A stretch of DNA of 64,000 nucleotides from CALBZG01 sp964486295 (GTDB taxonomy: Bacteria > Bacillota > Clostridia > Peptostreptococcales > Anaerovoracaceae): assembly GCA_964486295.1 (NCBI GenBank), contig CAZAMF010000010.1, positions 1 to 64,000 on the forward strand. Direction: 5' to 3'. Under the pieces are notes generated by a model that worked only from the letters and a program-made list of their open reading frames with translations, was not told the DNA's origin and searched no databases. Numbering within the stretch: position 1 is the stretch's first letter; every line of letters begins with the position of its first letter. Positions 1 to 9,131 of this stretch are shown piece by piece. Position numbers and translations under genes: made by a program.

Positions 1-83
1 GGATGTTTTCCGTTTTTATTTTTTTACTTGTAACATATGTATGGTAATCCTACAATCCGCATGACGGAATTGCCTGAATTTAA

Positions 84-112
84 TTGCTATTGGATATATA
101 TAGTAGTATAAT
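84..112 (+). promoter_or_regulatory. sigma-A-type promoter for the first gene
   Basis: TTGCTA (84-89) and a perfect TATAAT (107-112) are separated by 17 bases. A small hairpin with arms TGCTC/GAGCA follows in the leader before the gene that starts at 186. Seen in sequence; activity is inferred. Confidence 0.6.
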
Positions 113-185
113 AAAACGGATATTAAGCTAGCATCCGTCTGCTCTTAATGAGCAATTACAATGGTTTGAGCTGAGGTTAAAAAAT

Positions 186-1007
186 ATGACAACCTTTGAC
201 GCAACACAGGATTTTTTAATTGGGTCAGTGGTCGCTCTTGCAGCCACTTTAATCGTTTTACTATTCATCTCCATATACCGCAGCCAGCGTCGCTGCAATA
301 AAAGGATCGACACCCAGACCGGCGAGATAGAAAAAATCGGAGGGCGGATCGATCTGATCAATCTAGAAATCAGCGATATGAAATTAAAACAGGCAGTTTC
401 CGAGGCAACCGCAAATGCAACAGCAGCAGCTACAGCGGCAGCCGAGCATAAGGCTATGGCTTCGATGCCGCCGTTTCCATACATGGCACCGTCACCGGTA
501 CAGCTGATTCAAACACAGCCCGCACCGGCGCCTGTTCAATTCATCCAGCCGCAGCCGATCGTACAACCTGTCGTACAACCCATCGTTCAGCCGGCTGTAC
601 AACCGGTTCAATATGCGCAACCACAACAGGAACCCCAGCCGGTTCCATCATATACGAGACCTGCTGCTCATCCGCAGCAAGCGCCAAGACCGGCAGAAAA
701 ACAGCCTTCTACCATCGACCTGATCTATTCGCAACTGGCCGACAGCCAGGATCATGGAAGAACTCCGGAATATGGCGGTTCACCCGACTATAATAGGCCG
801 AGGTCGGTAGCCATGACAGAATACAGGCTGCCGGATTATGAAGATTTCAGTTACCCAACGCAAAGAAAGGCCCCCGAACAGGTTCAGGAATACAGAAATC
901 AGAGCGAACCTCAACTCCCCGGTAAATACAGATCGCTGAACGATAATATTTCCAGAACCGGGCGAATATATTCGGAAGAAGAATTATACAATAAAATTCT
1001 GGATTAG
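186..1007 (+). CDS. hypothetical membrane-anchored Pro/Gln-rich protein
   Basis: I do not recognise a family. Residues about 12-32 form one hydrophobic helix, followed by a short charged, probably coiled-coil stretch and an Ala-rich segment. Residues about 95-180 are a low-complexity linker rich in Pro, Gln and Val with repeated QPxVQP units. The C-terminal third is hydrophilic and Tyr/Arg/Glu-rich. The layout suggests a bitopic protein with a long flexible tail. It begins a same-strand run with the zinc-ribbon protein that starts 17 bases after its stop. The ATG at 186 has a weak GAGG site upstream. Confidence 0.7.
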   Translation: MTTFDATQDFLIGSVVALAATLIVLLFISIYRSQRRCNKRIDTQTGEIEKIGGRIDLINLEISDMKLKQAVSEATANATAAATAAAEHKAMASMPPFPYMAPSPVQLIQTQPAPAPVQFIQPQPIVQPVVQPIVQPAVQPVQYAQPQQEPQPVPSYTRPAAHPQQAPRPAEKQPSTIDLIYSQLADSQDHGRTPEYGGSPDYNRPRSVAMTEYRLPDYEDFSYPTQRKAPEQVQEYRNQSEPQLPGKYRSLNDNISRTGRIYSEEELYNKILD

Positions 1008-1024
1008 AAGAGGGAGGAATATTG

Positions 1025-2434
1025 ATGTATTGCAGCAATTGTGGAAAAGCAATCAAGGATACAGACCTATATTGCAGTTCTTGCGGACATAAAGTCGGCA
1101 ACGACGAGAGACGTCATGAGCCGGCTAATGAAGAAATCATTTACAATCCTCCTCAATCCGACAAGGAACCTTTCGTTTTCGGGAGGAGAGAACAACCTTC
1201 TGCACATATACCGAATGTTTCTGATCTGCGCGTGCGCTCTGATGCTTCAGCGAAACCCCAAAAACCCGGTGAAGAAGATTTCGATTTCGTGTGGAATGTC
1301 CACAAGTTCCCTGAAGTTGGCCCAAGAGAAATAGAAAAAATCGATTTCGATTGGAACCCCAAGCCGTCAGGAGGCAGGACAGCTCCACCCGTCACGGGCG
1401 AATCGGCAGGGGCTGCCGCAGGATTCTCAAACTTTACATCCGAAGAAAGCAAAGAAAAGTTCAACACATATAATAAAAGTCGCGAAGAATTCCAGAAACT
1501 GCTGGATAGGGAGTATGTAAGACTAGGCCAAAAAACTGCGGCCGGCGAGACTGCTCAGCCTGCTGAAGCGCCGAGATATGAATCCGCGGCGAAAGAAGCG
1601 GCTGAGGCGCCAGAACCGTTTGACCCGATCAAACATCTCCAGGAGATGGAAATCGAGAGGAAGAGGGAAAGGGATCTTTTTTATGCCGAGCTTGATCAGC
1701 AGGATTATATCGAAAGCGATGAGACCCTGCAGCCGGATACAAGGAGATTCGATACCATAGAACTGCAGAAGGATATGCTTCAGGTTGATATGGATGAAGC
1801 GGCCAAAACGCTGATCATCGAAAGAATCAAATACGGCACCTCTGGAATCAGTGCTACAGATGATTTCGACATTAAAAAAACTCAGTTTTACCAGAAGCAG
1901 GAATACGAGCAACGGATTGAAGGACCGGAACCTCAGATTGAATCGAGGACCATGGAAATTCCAATCGAGGAGCCGGATATGAACCTTGCTGCCGAAGCAG
2001 CCGCACCAGCGGAAACCCCTGCGGGAACACTGCCGGCTCCGGCAGCCGGAGAAGTCCCGGGAGCAACCGCTCCGCCGCCGAATATGGATGCCGAAATGCA
2101 GGAACGGCTCAGGCATCTCTGGGACAGCAATACAGCTCCGATCCCGGTCCAGTCCATACCTGCACAGGCTGCCGCAGCCTATAGTAACGGCCAAACCGCT
2201 AAGACAGAAGAGAAGGCAACCACACTGAAGGAGGAGAAAGGCGGAAACAAATTAATCAAATTCTTCATCGTGCTGATCATAGTAGTGCTGGTCCTGGAAG
2301 GAACAGTACTCGGCCTGAGATATTTCGCCCCGGAAAGCGAGGCGACAAAAAAGGTCAACTACACCATTACATTGATCCAGGATTGGATAAAAACAACTTT
2401 TTCAGGGAAGGCGGACAATACAGCCGGCAATTAG
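1025..2434 (+). CDS. zinc-ribbon, single-TM hypothetical protein
   Basis: The N-terminus is a zinc ribbon with Cys3, Cys6, Cys17 and Cys20 (CxxC-x10-CxxC). A long acidic, low-complexity region follows, with Ala/Pro-rich stretches. A hydrophobic helix lies near residues 410-432, just before a short C-terminal tail. Zinc-ribbon plus TM proteins of this shape are common in Clostridia and have no set function. AGGGAGG at 1011-1017 is 7 bases from the ATG at 1025, so that start is preferred over the TTG at 1022. It follows another membrane-anchored hypothetical and precedes the PEPCK-like gene by 18 bases, so the three may be co-transcribed. Confidence 0.75.
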   Translation: MYCSNCGKAIKDTDLYCSSCGHKVGNDERRHEPANEEIIYNPPQSDKEPFVFGRREQPSAHIPNVSDLRVRSDASAKPQKPGEEDFDFVWNVHKFPEVGPREIEKIDFDWNPKPSGGRTAPPVTGESAGAAAGFSNFTSEESKEKFNTYNKSREEFQKLLDREYVRLGQKTAAGETAQPAEAPRYESAAKEAAEAPEPFDPIKHLQEMEIERKRERDLFYAELDQQDYIESDETLQPDTRRFDTIELQKDMLQVDMDEAAKTLIIERIKYGTSGISATDDFDIKKTQFYQKQEYEQRIEGPEPQIESRTMEIPIEEPDMNLAAEAAAPAETPAGTLPAPAAGEVPGATAPPPNMDAEMQERLRHLWDSNTAPIPVQSIPAQAAAAYSNGQTAKTEEKATTLKEEKGGNKLIKFFIVLIIVVLVLEGTVLGLRYFAPESEATKKVNYTITLIQDWIKTTFSGKADNTAGN

Positions 2435-2452
2435 CCTAGGAGGTACATCAAA

Positions 2453-4105
2453 ATGGCAACCAGGTCGAATTACCCCAGAGAAGAAATAACGAAAGGCAAC
2501 CGGGCTTTTTCCGCGTCCAGGACCACCATCGAGACAACATTTTACGGGAACAATGTGGAAGTCATTCTGGATTTGCAGCAAGCTTATGCTAAAGCGAAGG
2601 ATTGCCCCGGAACCATAGAAACCGATATGCCGGTTTTCGCACCGGAAAAACTCGGCCTTCATGAAGAAGCAAAAGTGCTGTTGACCAACGACGGCGCATC
2701 TACCGCAAGATTTGCGGGTGCCAGAGTCATACTTGGTTATCCTGGAGTGAACGAAGAGGAGATCAACAAAACGATCCGCGAAGTCGCTTTCCAGGCCAGA
2801 TATAAAAAGCTGTACCACACCATCAGTTATATAGGACTTGACAAGGATTTCATGGTCAGAGCCCATCTGCTCATACCGGAAGGCTATGAAGACACGCTGT
2901 ATAACTGGCTCCTGAATTTTCAATATATCAACGAAGCATATGATGATTTGTATAGGAAGTCCTTGCTGCTGGATGACGAGCCGGACATTTTTATTTTAGC
3001 GGATCCGGACTACACTCATCCGAGCTTCCCGGAAGGGCTTGCCTATTTCGACCCGGAACACAATTGCGCGTGCATTCTCGGTATGCGCTATTTCGGGGAA
3101 TTCAAAAAAGCCACCCTCACGCTGGCTTGGGCCATCGCGAACCGGAACGGGTATGCCGCCTGCCACGGCGGACTGAAACGTTGTCTGAAAAAGGACGGCA
3201 TCGCTTATGTCATGGGTGTATTCGGTCTTTCGGGTTCGGGAAAATCAACACTGACACACGCCAACCATAACGGCAAATATGAAGTGGCGATCCTGCATGA
3301 CGATGCTTATATCATTTCCAGTGATACGGGGTGTTCCATCGCACTGGAGCCTTCCTATTTTGACACCACCGAAGATTACCCCCTTACTGCGCCGGACAAC
3401 ATGTATCTGATCACGGTGCAAAACATGGGGGCTACTATTGATTCAGAGGGGAAGCTGGTGATTGTTCCGGAAGATATCCGAAACAAGAACGGCCGGGCCA
3501 TCAAATCAAGGTTATGGACACGCAATAGAGTAGACAAGATGGAGGATGCGACAAATTCCATCGTCTGGCTGATGAAAGACACCACGCTTCCGCCAGTGAT
3601 CAAGGTCACGGATCCGGCATTAGCCTCCGTCATGGGAGCCTGCCTGGCCACCAAACGTTCCAGCGCTGAAATACTGGCTGAAGGAGTCGATCCGCAGGCG
3701 CTTGTATATGAACCGTATGCCAATCCGTTCCGGACCTATGCGCTTCGGGAGGATTATGAAAAATTTAAATACCTTTTCGAACACAGGGGTGTCGAAAATT
3801 ATATTATCAATACAGGGTATTTCCTGGACAAAAAAATTCCAAAGGAAGTATCGATAGCCATCATCGAGGCCATCATCGATGGGTCGGCGACATTCCGGGA
3901 TTTCGGGCCGCTTTCGCAGCTCAAAACAATGGATATAGATGGATTTGTGCCGGACTTCGATGATAAGAATTACATCGAGCTGTTGAAAACCTCAATGGCA
4001 GGCAGAGCAAAGTATCTGGAAAGCCTTCAGAATATAGCCGGCGGACGCGACGCGCTGCCGGAGGAAGCTAAAGAAAAAATCGAAGAGCTGATCAGAAAGT
4101 TTTAG
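2453..4105 (+). CDS. phosphoenolpyruvate carboxykinase (ATP)-like protein
   Basis: The protein of 550 residues carries a P-loop GLSGSGKST near residue 257, a kinase-2-like HDDAY about 25 residues later, a GCSIALEPSYF stretch that aligns with the GGCYAK region of ATP-dependent PEP carboxykinases, and an LPPVIKVTDP segment that matches their conserved LPPVxKLT region. The N-terminal half is unlike the classical enzyme. It may be a true PEPCK that interconverts oxaloacetate and PEP, or a PEPCK-like ATPase with another substrate; the altered motifs leave this open. GGAGG at 2439-2443 supports the ATG at 2453. It sits directly before the UPF0182 gene, with 16 bases between them. Confidence 0.7.
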   Translation: MATRSNYPREEITKGNRAFSASRTTIETTFYGNNVEVILDLQQAYAKAKDCPGTIETDMPVFAPEKLGLHEEAKVLLTNDGASTARFAGARVILGYPGVNEEEINKTIREVAFQARYKKLYHTISYIGLDKDFMVRAHLLIPEGYEDTLYNWLLNFQYINEAYDDLYRKSLLLDDEPDIFILADPDYTHPSFPEGLAYFDPEHNCACILGMRYFGEFKKATLTLAWAIANRNGYAACHGGLKRCLKKDGIAYVMGVFGLSGSGKSTLTHANHNGKYEVAILHDDAYIISSDTGCSIALEPSYFDTTEDYPLTAPDNMYLITVQNMGATIDSEGKLVIVPEDIRNKNGRAIKSRLWTRNRVDKMEDATNSIVWLMKDTTLPPVIKVTDPALASVMGACLATKRSSAEILAEGVDPQALVYEPYANPFRTYALREDYEKFKYLFEHRGVENYIINTGYFLDKKIPKEVSIAIIEAIIDGSATFRDFGPLSQLKTMDIDGFVPDFDDKNYIELLKTSMAGRAKYLESLQNIAGGRDALPEEAKEKIEELIRKF

Positions 4106-4121
4106 TTGAGGAGGGAAAGAA

Positions 4122-7088
4122 TTGAAAGAGAAGAAAAAGTTAGGCTTCAAGGGTATCGTTATTCTTCTGTTCGTTGCAATAGGGTTGTTCCTGACGCTTA
4201 TAGGATTCCTGACAGATCTTTTGTGGTTCAAAGAATTGGGCTACCTGAGCGTATTCTTTAAGCAGATGCTGACTCAGATCGAAATTGGAGTTCCGCTGTT
4301 CATCATTCTGACTTTGGTGACACTGGTATTCCTGAAAATGTTAAAAAGAGGATACTATAAGAAGGTCGAATCAAAGGATACCGTCAATGAAAAGAGACTG
4401 AATCAGATCACATTCGCCATTTCCGTTGTTTTTGCGGCGCTGGTCGCATTCCTGACTGCCAAATCACTGTGGTTTGAGGTGCTGAAATTCGGTAACGCAA
4501 CGGATTTCAATATTGCAGACCCTCTGTTCAACCTGGACATCTCATTCTACGTATTCAAACTGGAATTCGTAAAAATGCTGGACACACTGGTGATCGGTGT
4601 GGTGATCGGCTATGTGATCCTGACAGTGATTTATTACTCCATCCTGCTCGGTATGAGAACGCCTCAGATTTTCGAAACTGTGGGTGGAGATTCTACAGAT
4701 GAAGATCGCTTCACCGGAGCGGAGGGACCTTTCCACGGGGGAGACGACAAGGGCGGATTCAACTTCAGCGGCATGGGCGGCTTTGGCGATGTGTTTGAAA
4801 ACATGAGCAAGCAGTTCAGGGGCGCCGGCAACATCAGAAGCCGCAGAAAGCCGAGGAAGCAGTTTGACGATCAGAATTTCAATCAGCTGCTGCATATTGC
4901 CGCAAGAGAGCTGATCATACTGGGCATCATATTCTTTGTTATGCTTGCCATCCACTTCGTGCTGAAACAATTTGATCTGCTGTATTCGCCGCTGGGTGTG
5001 GTTTACGGCGCAGGCTTCACCGATATCAACATAACACTCTGGATGTACAGAATACTGATTGTGCTTTCCCTGGTATCGGCGGTTACGTTTGCCATCGGCG
5101 TACTCAAAAAACAGATCAGAACAATTTTCATCCTTCCGGTAATTATGATTATTGTGGGAGCAGCAGGTATCGGCGCGGCCAGCCTGGTTCAGGGACTGAT
5201 CGTATCTCCGGATGAAATCAACAAGGAAAGCCAGTATCTGGAACGAAATATCCATTATACGCAGTCTGCTTATGCTTTGAACGAGGTGGATATTAAACAG
5301 TTCCCGGCCAACAACACGCTGACGAAGGAAGATATCGCGAACAACCAGGAAACGATCTCCAACATCAGAATCAACGACTATGAACCTGCGAAGAAATTCT
5401 ATAACCAGACGCAGAGCATCAGATTGTACTATACCTTCAACGACGTAGACGTTGACCGCTACATCGTGAATGGTGACTATACACAGACATTCCTGTCTGC
5501 CCGTGAAATTGACGAAAGCCTGATCAGTGAAACATGGCTGAACCAGCATATCAAATATACTCACGGATACGGCATCACCCTCTCCCGCGTGGACAAGGTC
5601 ACCGCTTCGGGACAGCCTGACATGCTGATCGACAATATCCCGCCGGTATCCGATGTTGAGGAGATCAAGATCACAAGGCCGGAGATCTATTTCGGTGAAA
5701 TGACTAATAACTACATATTGGTGGGGACTGATGAGCAGGAGTTCGACTATCCAAGCGGGGATTCCAACGTATATGCCATGTATCAGGGAGATGCCGGCAT
5801 CAAGCTCGGATTCATCAATAAAGTCATGTTTTCCATCAGAGAAAGCAGTCTGAAACTGTTGGTATCCACGAATATCAACTCGGATTCCCGTATCGTGATC
5901 AACAGAAATATCATGAAAAGGGTCCAGACCATCATGCCTTATCTTTCCTATGATACGGACCCATACATTGTGACGATAGACGGAAAGCTGTACTGGATCA
6001 TCGACGCCTATACAACCAGCTCCTACTACCCTTATTCGGAGCCATATGCGGCAAACACCAATATCAACTACATCCGCAACTCCGTCAAGGTTGTCATCGA
6101 TGCCTACAACGGTACCACGACTTATTATCTGGTAGACGACAAGGACCCGATCGCGAATACATTCATGAGCATTTATCCGGCGCTTTTCAAGCCGTTCAAC
6201 GAAATGCCGGATCAGGTGAGAGCCCACATCAGATATCCGAACGCTATGCTGGACATTCAGGCTAACGTTTACAAGCGTTACCACATGAGCGATGTCAAGG
6301 TGTTCTATCAGGGTGAGGACCTCTGGGATATCGGCAAGGAAATCATCGGGACCACTGAGACGATCATGGAACCGAATTACTATATCATGAAGTTGCCGGG
6401 CGAAAAGAAGGCTGAATTTGTGAACACCATCGCCTACACGCCGAAAGACAAGAAGAACATGATGAGTTTGCTGGTGGCCAGAAACGACGGCGAAGATTAC
6501 GGGAAACTGGTATTGTATCAATTCCCGAAAGACAAGCTGATCTACGGCCCGATGCAGATTGAAGCACAGATCGACCAGAACACAGAGATTTCAAAAGAAT
6601 TCTCACTGTGGAACTCCTCCGGATCCAGTTATATCCGTGGAAACCTCTTTATCATACCGATTGAGGAATCTCTGATTTATGTGGAGCCCGTATATCTGGA
6701 AGCCACCAATTCATCGCTTCCTGAAGTGAAGAGGGTCATCGTCGCTTACGGAGACCGGATCGCCTATAAGGAAACCCTTGGCGAGGCCCTGGAATCCCTG
6801 TTCGGAGCCACCGGAGACGGAGGGAACAACGGCGGATCCGGGACCGGGGACGGCACCGGCGTGGATCTTACGCAGGCACAGCTGATCACCAAGGCGGCCG
6901 AAGCCTACAACAAGGCGCTGGAAGCTCAGAAAGAAGGAAGATGGGCTGACTACGGGACCTACATGCAGGATCTTCAGAGATACCTCGAATTGTTGAACAG
7001 CATGACGCAAAACACCGCGGCCAACAACGCAGCGGCGCTGGAAGAAGGGGTCACACCTTCGGCTGTGGAACAACCGACAGCACAGTAG
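4122..7088 (+). CDS. UPF0182 family large membrane protein
   Basis: This protein of 988 residues has an N-terminal block of about seven hydrophobic helices (to about residue 365), interrupted near residues 187-226 by a Gly/Asp/Phe-rich soluble loop. A long extracellular-type domain follows with the Tyr-rich signatures of UPF0182 (YTHGYG, LYWIIDAYTTS, YIRNSVKVVIDAYNG). The C-terminus has a Gly-rich linker and an Ala/Gln-rich helix, as in other members. The family is widespread in Firmicutes and Actinobacteria; its biochemical role is unknown. Start is TTG at 4122, 7 bases after GAGGAGG (4108-4114). An antisense frame through this gene is a codon-bias shadow. Confidence 0.9.
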   Translation: MKEKKKLGFKGIVILLFVAIGLFLTLIGFLTDLLWFKELGYLSVFFKQMLTQIEIGVPLFIILTLVTLVFLKMLKRGYYKKVESKDTVNEKRLNQITFAISVVFAALVAFLTAKSLWFEVLKFGNATDFNIADPLFNLDISFYVFKLEFVKMLDTLVIGVVIGYVILTVIYYSILLGMRTPQIFETVGGDSTDEDRFTGAEGPFHGGDDKGGFNFSGMGGFGDVFENMSKQFRGAGNIRSRRKPRKQFDDQNFNQLLHIAARELIILGIIFFVMLAIHFVLKQFDLLYSPLGVVYGAGFTDINITLWMYRILIVLSLVSAVTFAIGVLKKQIRTIFILPVIMIIVGAAGIGAASLVQGLIVSPDEINKESQYLERNIHYTQSAYALNEVDIKQFPANNTLTKEDIANNQETISNIRINDYEPAKKFYNQTQSIRLYYTFNDVDVDRYIVNGDYTQTFLSAREIDESLISETWLNQHIKYTHGYGITLSRVDKVTASGQPDMLIDNIPPVSDVEEIKITRPEIYFGEMTNNYILVGTDEQEFDYPSGDSNVYAMYQGDAGIKLGFINKVMFSIRESSLKLLVSTNINSDSRIVINRNIMKRVQTIMPYLSYDTDPYIVTIDGKLYWIIDAYTTSSYYPYSEPYAANTNINYIRNSVKVVIDAYNGTTTYYLVDDKDPIANTFMSIYPALFKPFNEMPDQVRAHIRYPNAMLDIQANVYKRYHMSDVKVFYQGEDLWDIGKEIIGTTETIMEPNYYIMKLPGEKKAEFVNTIAYTPKDKKNMMSLLVARNDGEDYGKLVLYQFPKDKLIYGPMQIEAQIDQNTEISKEFSLWNSSGSSYIRGNLFIIPIEESLIYVEPVYLEATNSSLPEVKRVIVAYGDRIAYKETLGEALESLFGATGDGGNNGGSGTGDGTGVDLTQAQLITKAAEAYNKALEAQKEGRWADYGTYMQDLQRYLELLNSMTQNTAANNAAALEEGVTPSAVEQPTAQ

Positions 7089-7137
7089 AGAAAAAGCCGT
7101 AATGAATCAATCGTAATTAATAATACAAAAGGAAAGC

Positions 7138-7161
7138 GGCGGGCGCTATCATGCGCCCGCC
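7138..7161 (+). terminator. GC-rich hairpin after the UPF0182 gene
   Basis: A perfect 9-bp stem, GGCGGGCGC / GCGCCCGCC, closes a 6-base loop. There is no U-tract after it, so it may be an mRNA-end or processing hairpin rather than a true intrinsic terminator. It separates the UPF0182 gene from the glutamine synthetase gene. Confidence 0.5.
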
Positions 7162-7193
7162 TGCCGATTGAACGAGGAAGGGATTAAGAAACA

Positions 7194-9116
7194 ATGCTGG
7201 AATTTGATTTCGATAAAATATTATTCAATATACCTGCTGACAGTCATAGCAAGGGTGAAATCGTCAATATTCTGAAGATCCATCCGGAGATCCGGTTTGT
7301 ATCTTTAGTCGGAATAGATATCGGCGGTCATGATACCGACGAAAAAATACCTGTGCAGTATTTCCTGAAGGATATCGACAAAATCCTGGTGTCTGGAGTC
7401 CAGACCGACGGGTCCAGCGTACACCTGCCGGGCATTGCAGATCTTCAGAACGCAAAAGTCGACATTATTCCGGATACCTCCGTGAACTGGTATGTAGACT
7501 ACAATTACCTGAACAAGGATGTGGCCACCGGTCTTCCTATCGGGACACTGCGCATCCCATCCTTTCTAAAGCATAACGATACGGCTGAAGTTGGATCCAG
7601 AGTCATCTTGAGGGATATGGTGAAGAACTTCAAGAAAGATCTTCTGGCCCTCATGAAAGAAAATCCGTATGTATTTGAGTACATCGATATCAGCAGTGCG
7701 GATGAAATCGAAGATATCTCCCTGACCTGCGCAACAGAACTGGAATTTTGGGTCAAGACGCCGGACGACAAGGCGGACCGGGAGCAGCTGACCACGGCGC
7801 AGTCCATGAAAGAACAGTATTGGAAACGAACCATCGGACCGGTGCGCACCGCGCTGGAAAGATCGCTGATCATCCTGGATAAATACGGATTCGATGTGGA
7901 GATGGGGCATAAGGAAGTCGGTGGCGTAAAAGCGAAAATGGGCAACACCGGCCAATATGACCATATCATGGAACAACTGGAAATCGACTGGCGCTATGCA
8001 GATGCCTTACAGGCCGCTGACAACGAAAGCCAGGTTAAATATATTATTAAAGACGTATTCAGGCTTCACGGCCTTGACGTGACTTTTATGGCTAAGCCGA
8101 TCGAAGGCGTGGCGGGATCCGGCGAACACACCCATATGGGCATCGCTGCTAAGCTAAAGGACGGAAGGACTGTGAACCTTTTCGCTCCGAAGGATACAGA
8201 AAAAGACTTTTTAAGCCCGATCGGATTCGGCGCGCTGATGGGCGTGCTTAAAAATTATGAGGTGGTCAATCCGTTTGTCAGCTCATCCAATGATGCGTTC
8301 AACCGGTTAAAGCCGGGCTACGAGGCCCCTGTCTGCATCGCGGGTTCCCTGGGGCATTCGGCGGCATCTCCATCCAGAAACAGAACCGTTCTGATCGGCC
8401 TGGTGAGAGATACCAATAATCCTTTAAGCACCCGGTTCGAATTGCGTTCGCCAAATCCGAAAAGCAATACCTATCTGGTCATATCAGCTGCTTATATGGC
8501 GATGCTTGATGGGATCAAGGCCTGCCTTGTCAACAGCAAACCGCCTGCCGAGCTGGAAGCTTCTCTCTCCAAGCAATACGGCAAAGAGGACTTTTACCTC
8601 GAAACAGACAGAGAATACAGAAGCGAAAAGAATTTATTCAGCGAATATACCCAGGAACAGCGGGACAAGCTTTTCGGCATCGCGCCGAGGACGGTGTGGG
8701 AAAATTCCCAGGCCTTCGATAAATATCCGGAGAAACTGAAAATATTCGTGCTGGACAATGTGATGCCGAAATCCACTTTGGAATCCTATCGACAGGCGAT
8801 TCTGGAGGTATGGTCAACCGAGCTCCACAACAGGATCATACCCGGCAACATGGATATCGTCAGGGAGTGCAAAAAGATCCACGACGAAAACGACTGCGTT
8901 GATTTCGACACAGCCAACTGGAAATCGATCCAGAATCTCAGGGTCTATCTGGGTCAGGACACCTTATCGGACAGATGTCTTCTGACCAGGATCAAAGACG
9001 CGCTGGATATTGGCGACTACCAGAAGGCTAGCAACCTGCAGATCGAAATGCAGGGAGCCATGGAGGAGTTGGATAGCAAATATATCATATATAAGAAAAA
9101 TTTATTAGAGCTATAG
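7194..9116 (+). CDS. glutamine synthetase family protein with long C-terminal extension
   Basis: The catalytic domain has the glutamine synthetase signatures: the Glu-containing ATELEFW, the MGHKEVGGVKAKMGN segment, GSGEHTHMGI (near residue 305, ammonium/glutamate site), NRLKPGYEAP and FELRSPNP. These predict ATP-dependent ligation of ammonia to glutamate, or to a related amino compound. At 640 residues it is about 170-190 longer than usual GSI, and the extra C-terminus is helical and not recognisable. A regulatory role or alternative substrate is possible. AACGAGGAAGGG lies upstream of the ATG. The serS gene follows after 15 bases, suggesting one transcript. Confidence 0.88.
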   Translation: MLEFDFDKILFNIPADSHSKGEIVNILKIHPEIRFVSLVGIDIGGHDTDEKIPVQYFLKDIDKILVSGVQTDGSSVHLPGIADLQNAKVDIIPDTSVNWYVDYNYLNKDVATGLPIGTLRIPSFLKHNDTAEVGSRVILRDMVKNFKKDLLALMKENPYVFEYIDISSADEIEDISLTCATELEFWVKTPDDKADREQLTTAQSMKEQYWKRTIGPVRTALERSLIILDKYGFDVEMGHKEVGGVKAKMGNTGQYDHIMEQLEIDWRYADALQAADNESQVKYIIKDVFRLHGLDVTFMAKPIEGVAGSGEHTHMGIAAKLKDGRTVNLFAPKDTEKDFLSPIGFGALMGVLKNYEVVNPFVSSSNDAFNRLKPGYEAPVCIAGSLGHSAASPSRNRTVLIGLVRDTNNPLSTRFELRSPNPKSNTYLVISAAYMAMLDGIKACLVNSKPPAELEASLSKQYGKEDFYLETDREYRSEKNLFSEYTQEQRDKLFGIAPRTVWENSQAFDKYPEKLKIFVLDNVMPKSTLESYRQAILEVWSTELHNRIIPGNMDIVRECKKIHDENDCVDFDTANWKSIQNLRVYLGQDTLSDRCLLTRIKDALDIGDYQKASNLQIEMQGAMEELDSKYIIYKKNLLEL

Positions 9117-9131
9117 TGTAGGAGAGAAATC

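Noticed and set aside
4542..6521. A 659-codon open frame on the minus strand
   Set aside because: It lies wholly inside the UPF0182 gene on the opposite strand, has no ribosome site and reads His/Val/Asp-rich without domains. It is a codon-bias shadow.
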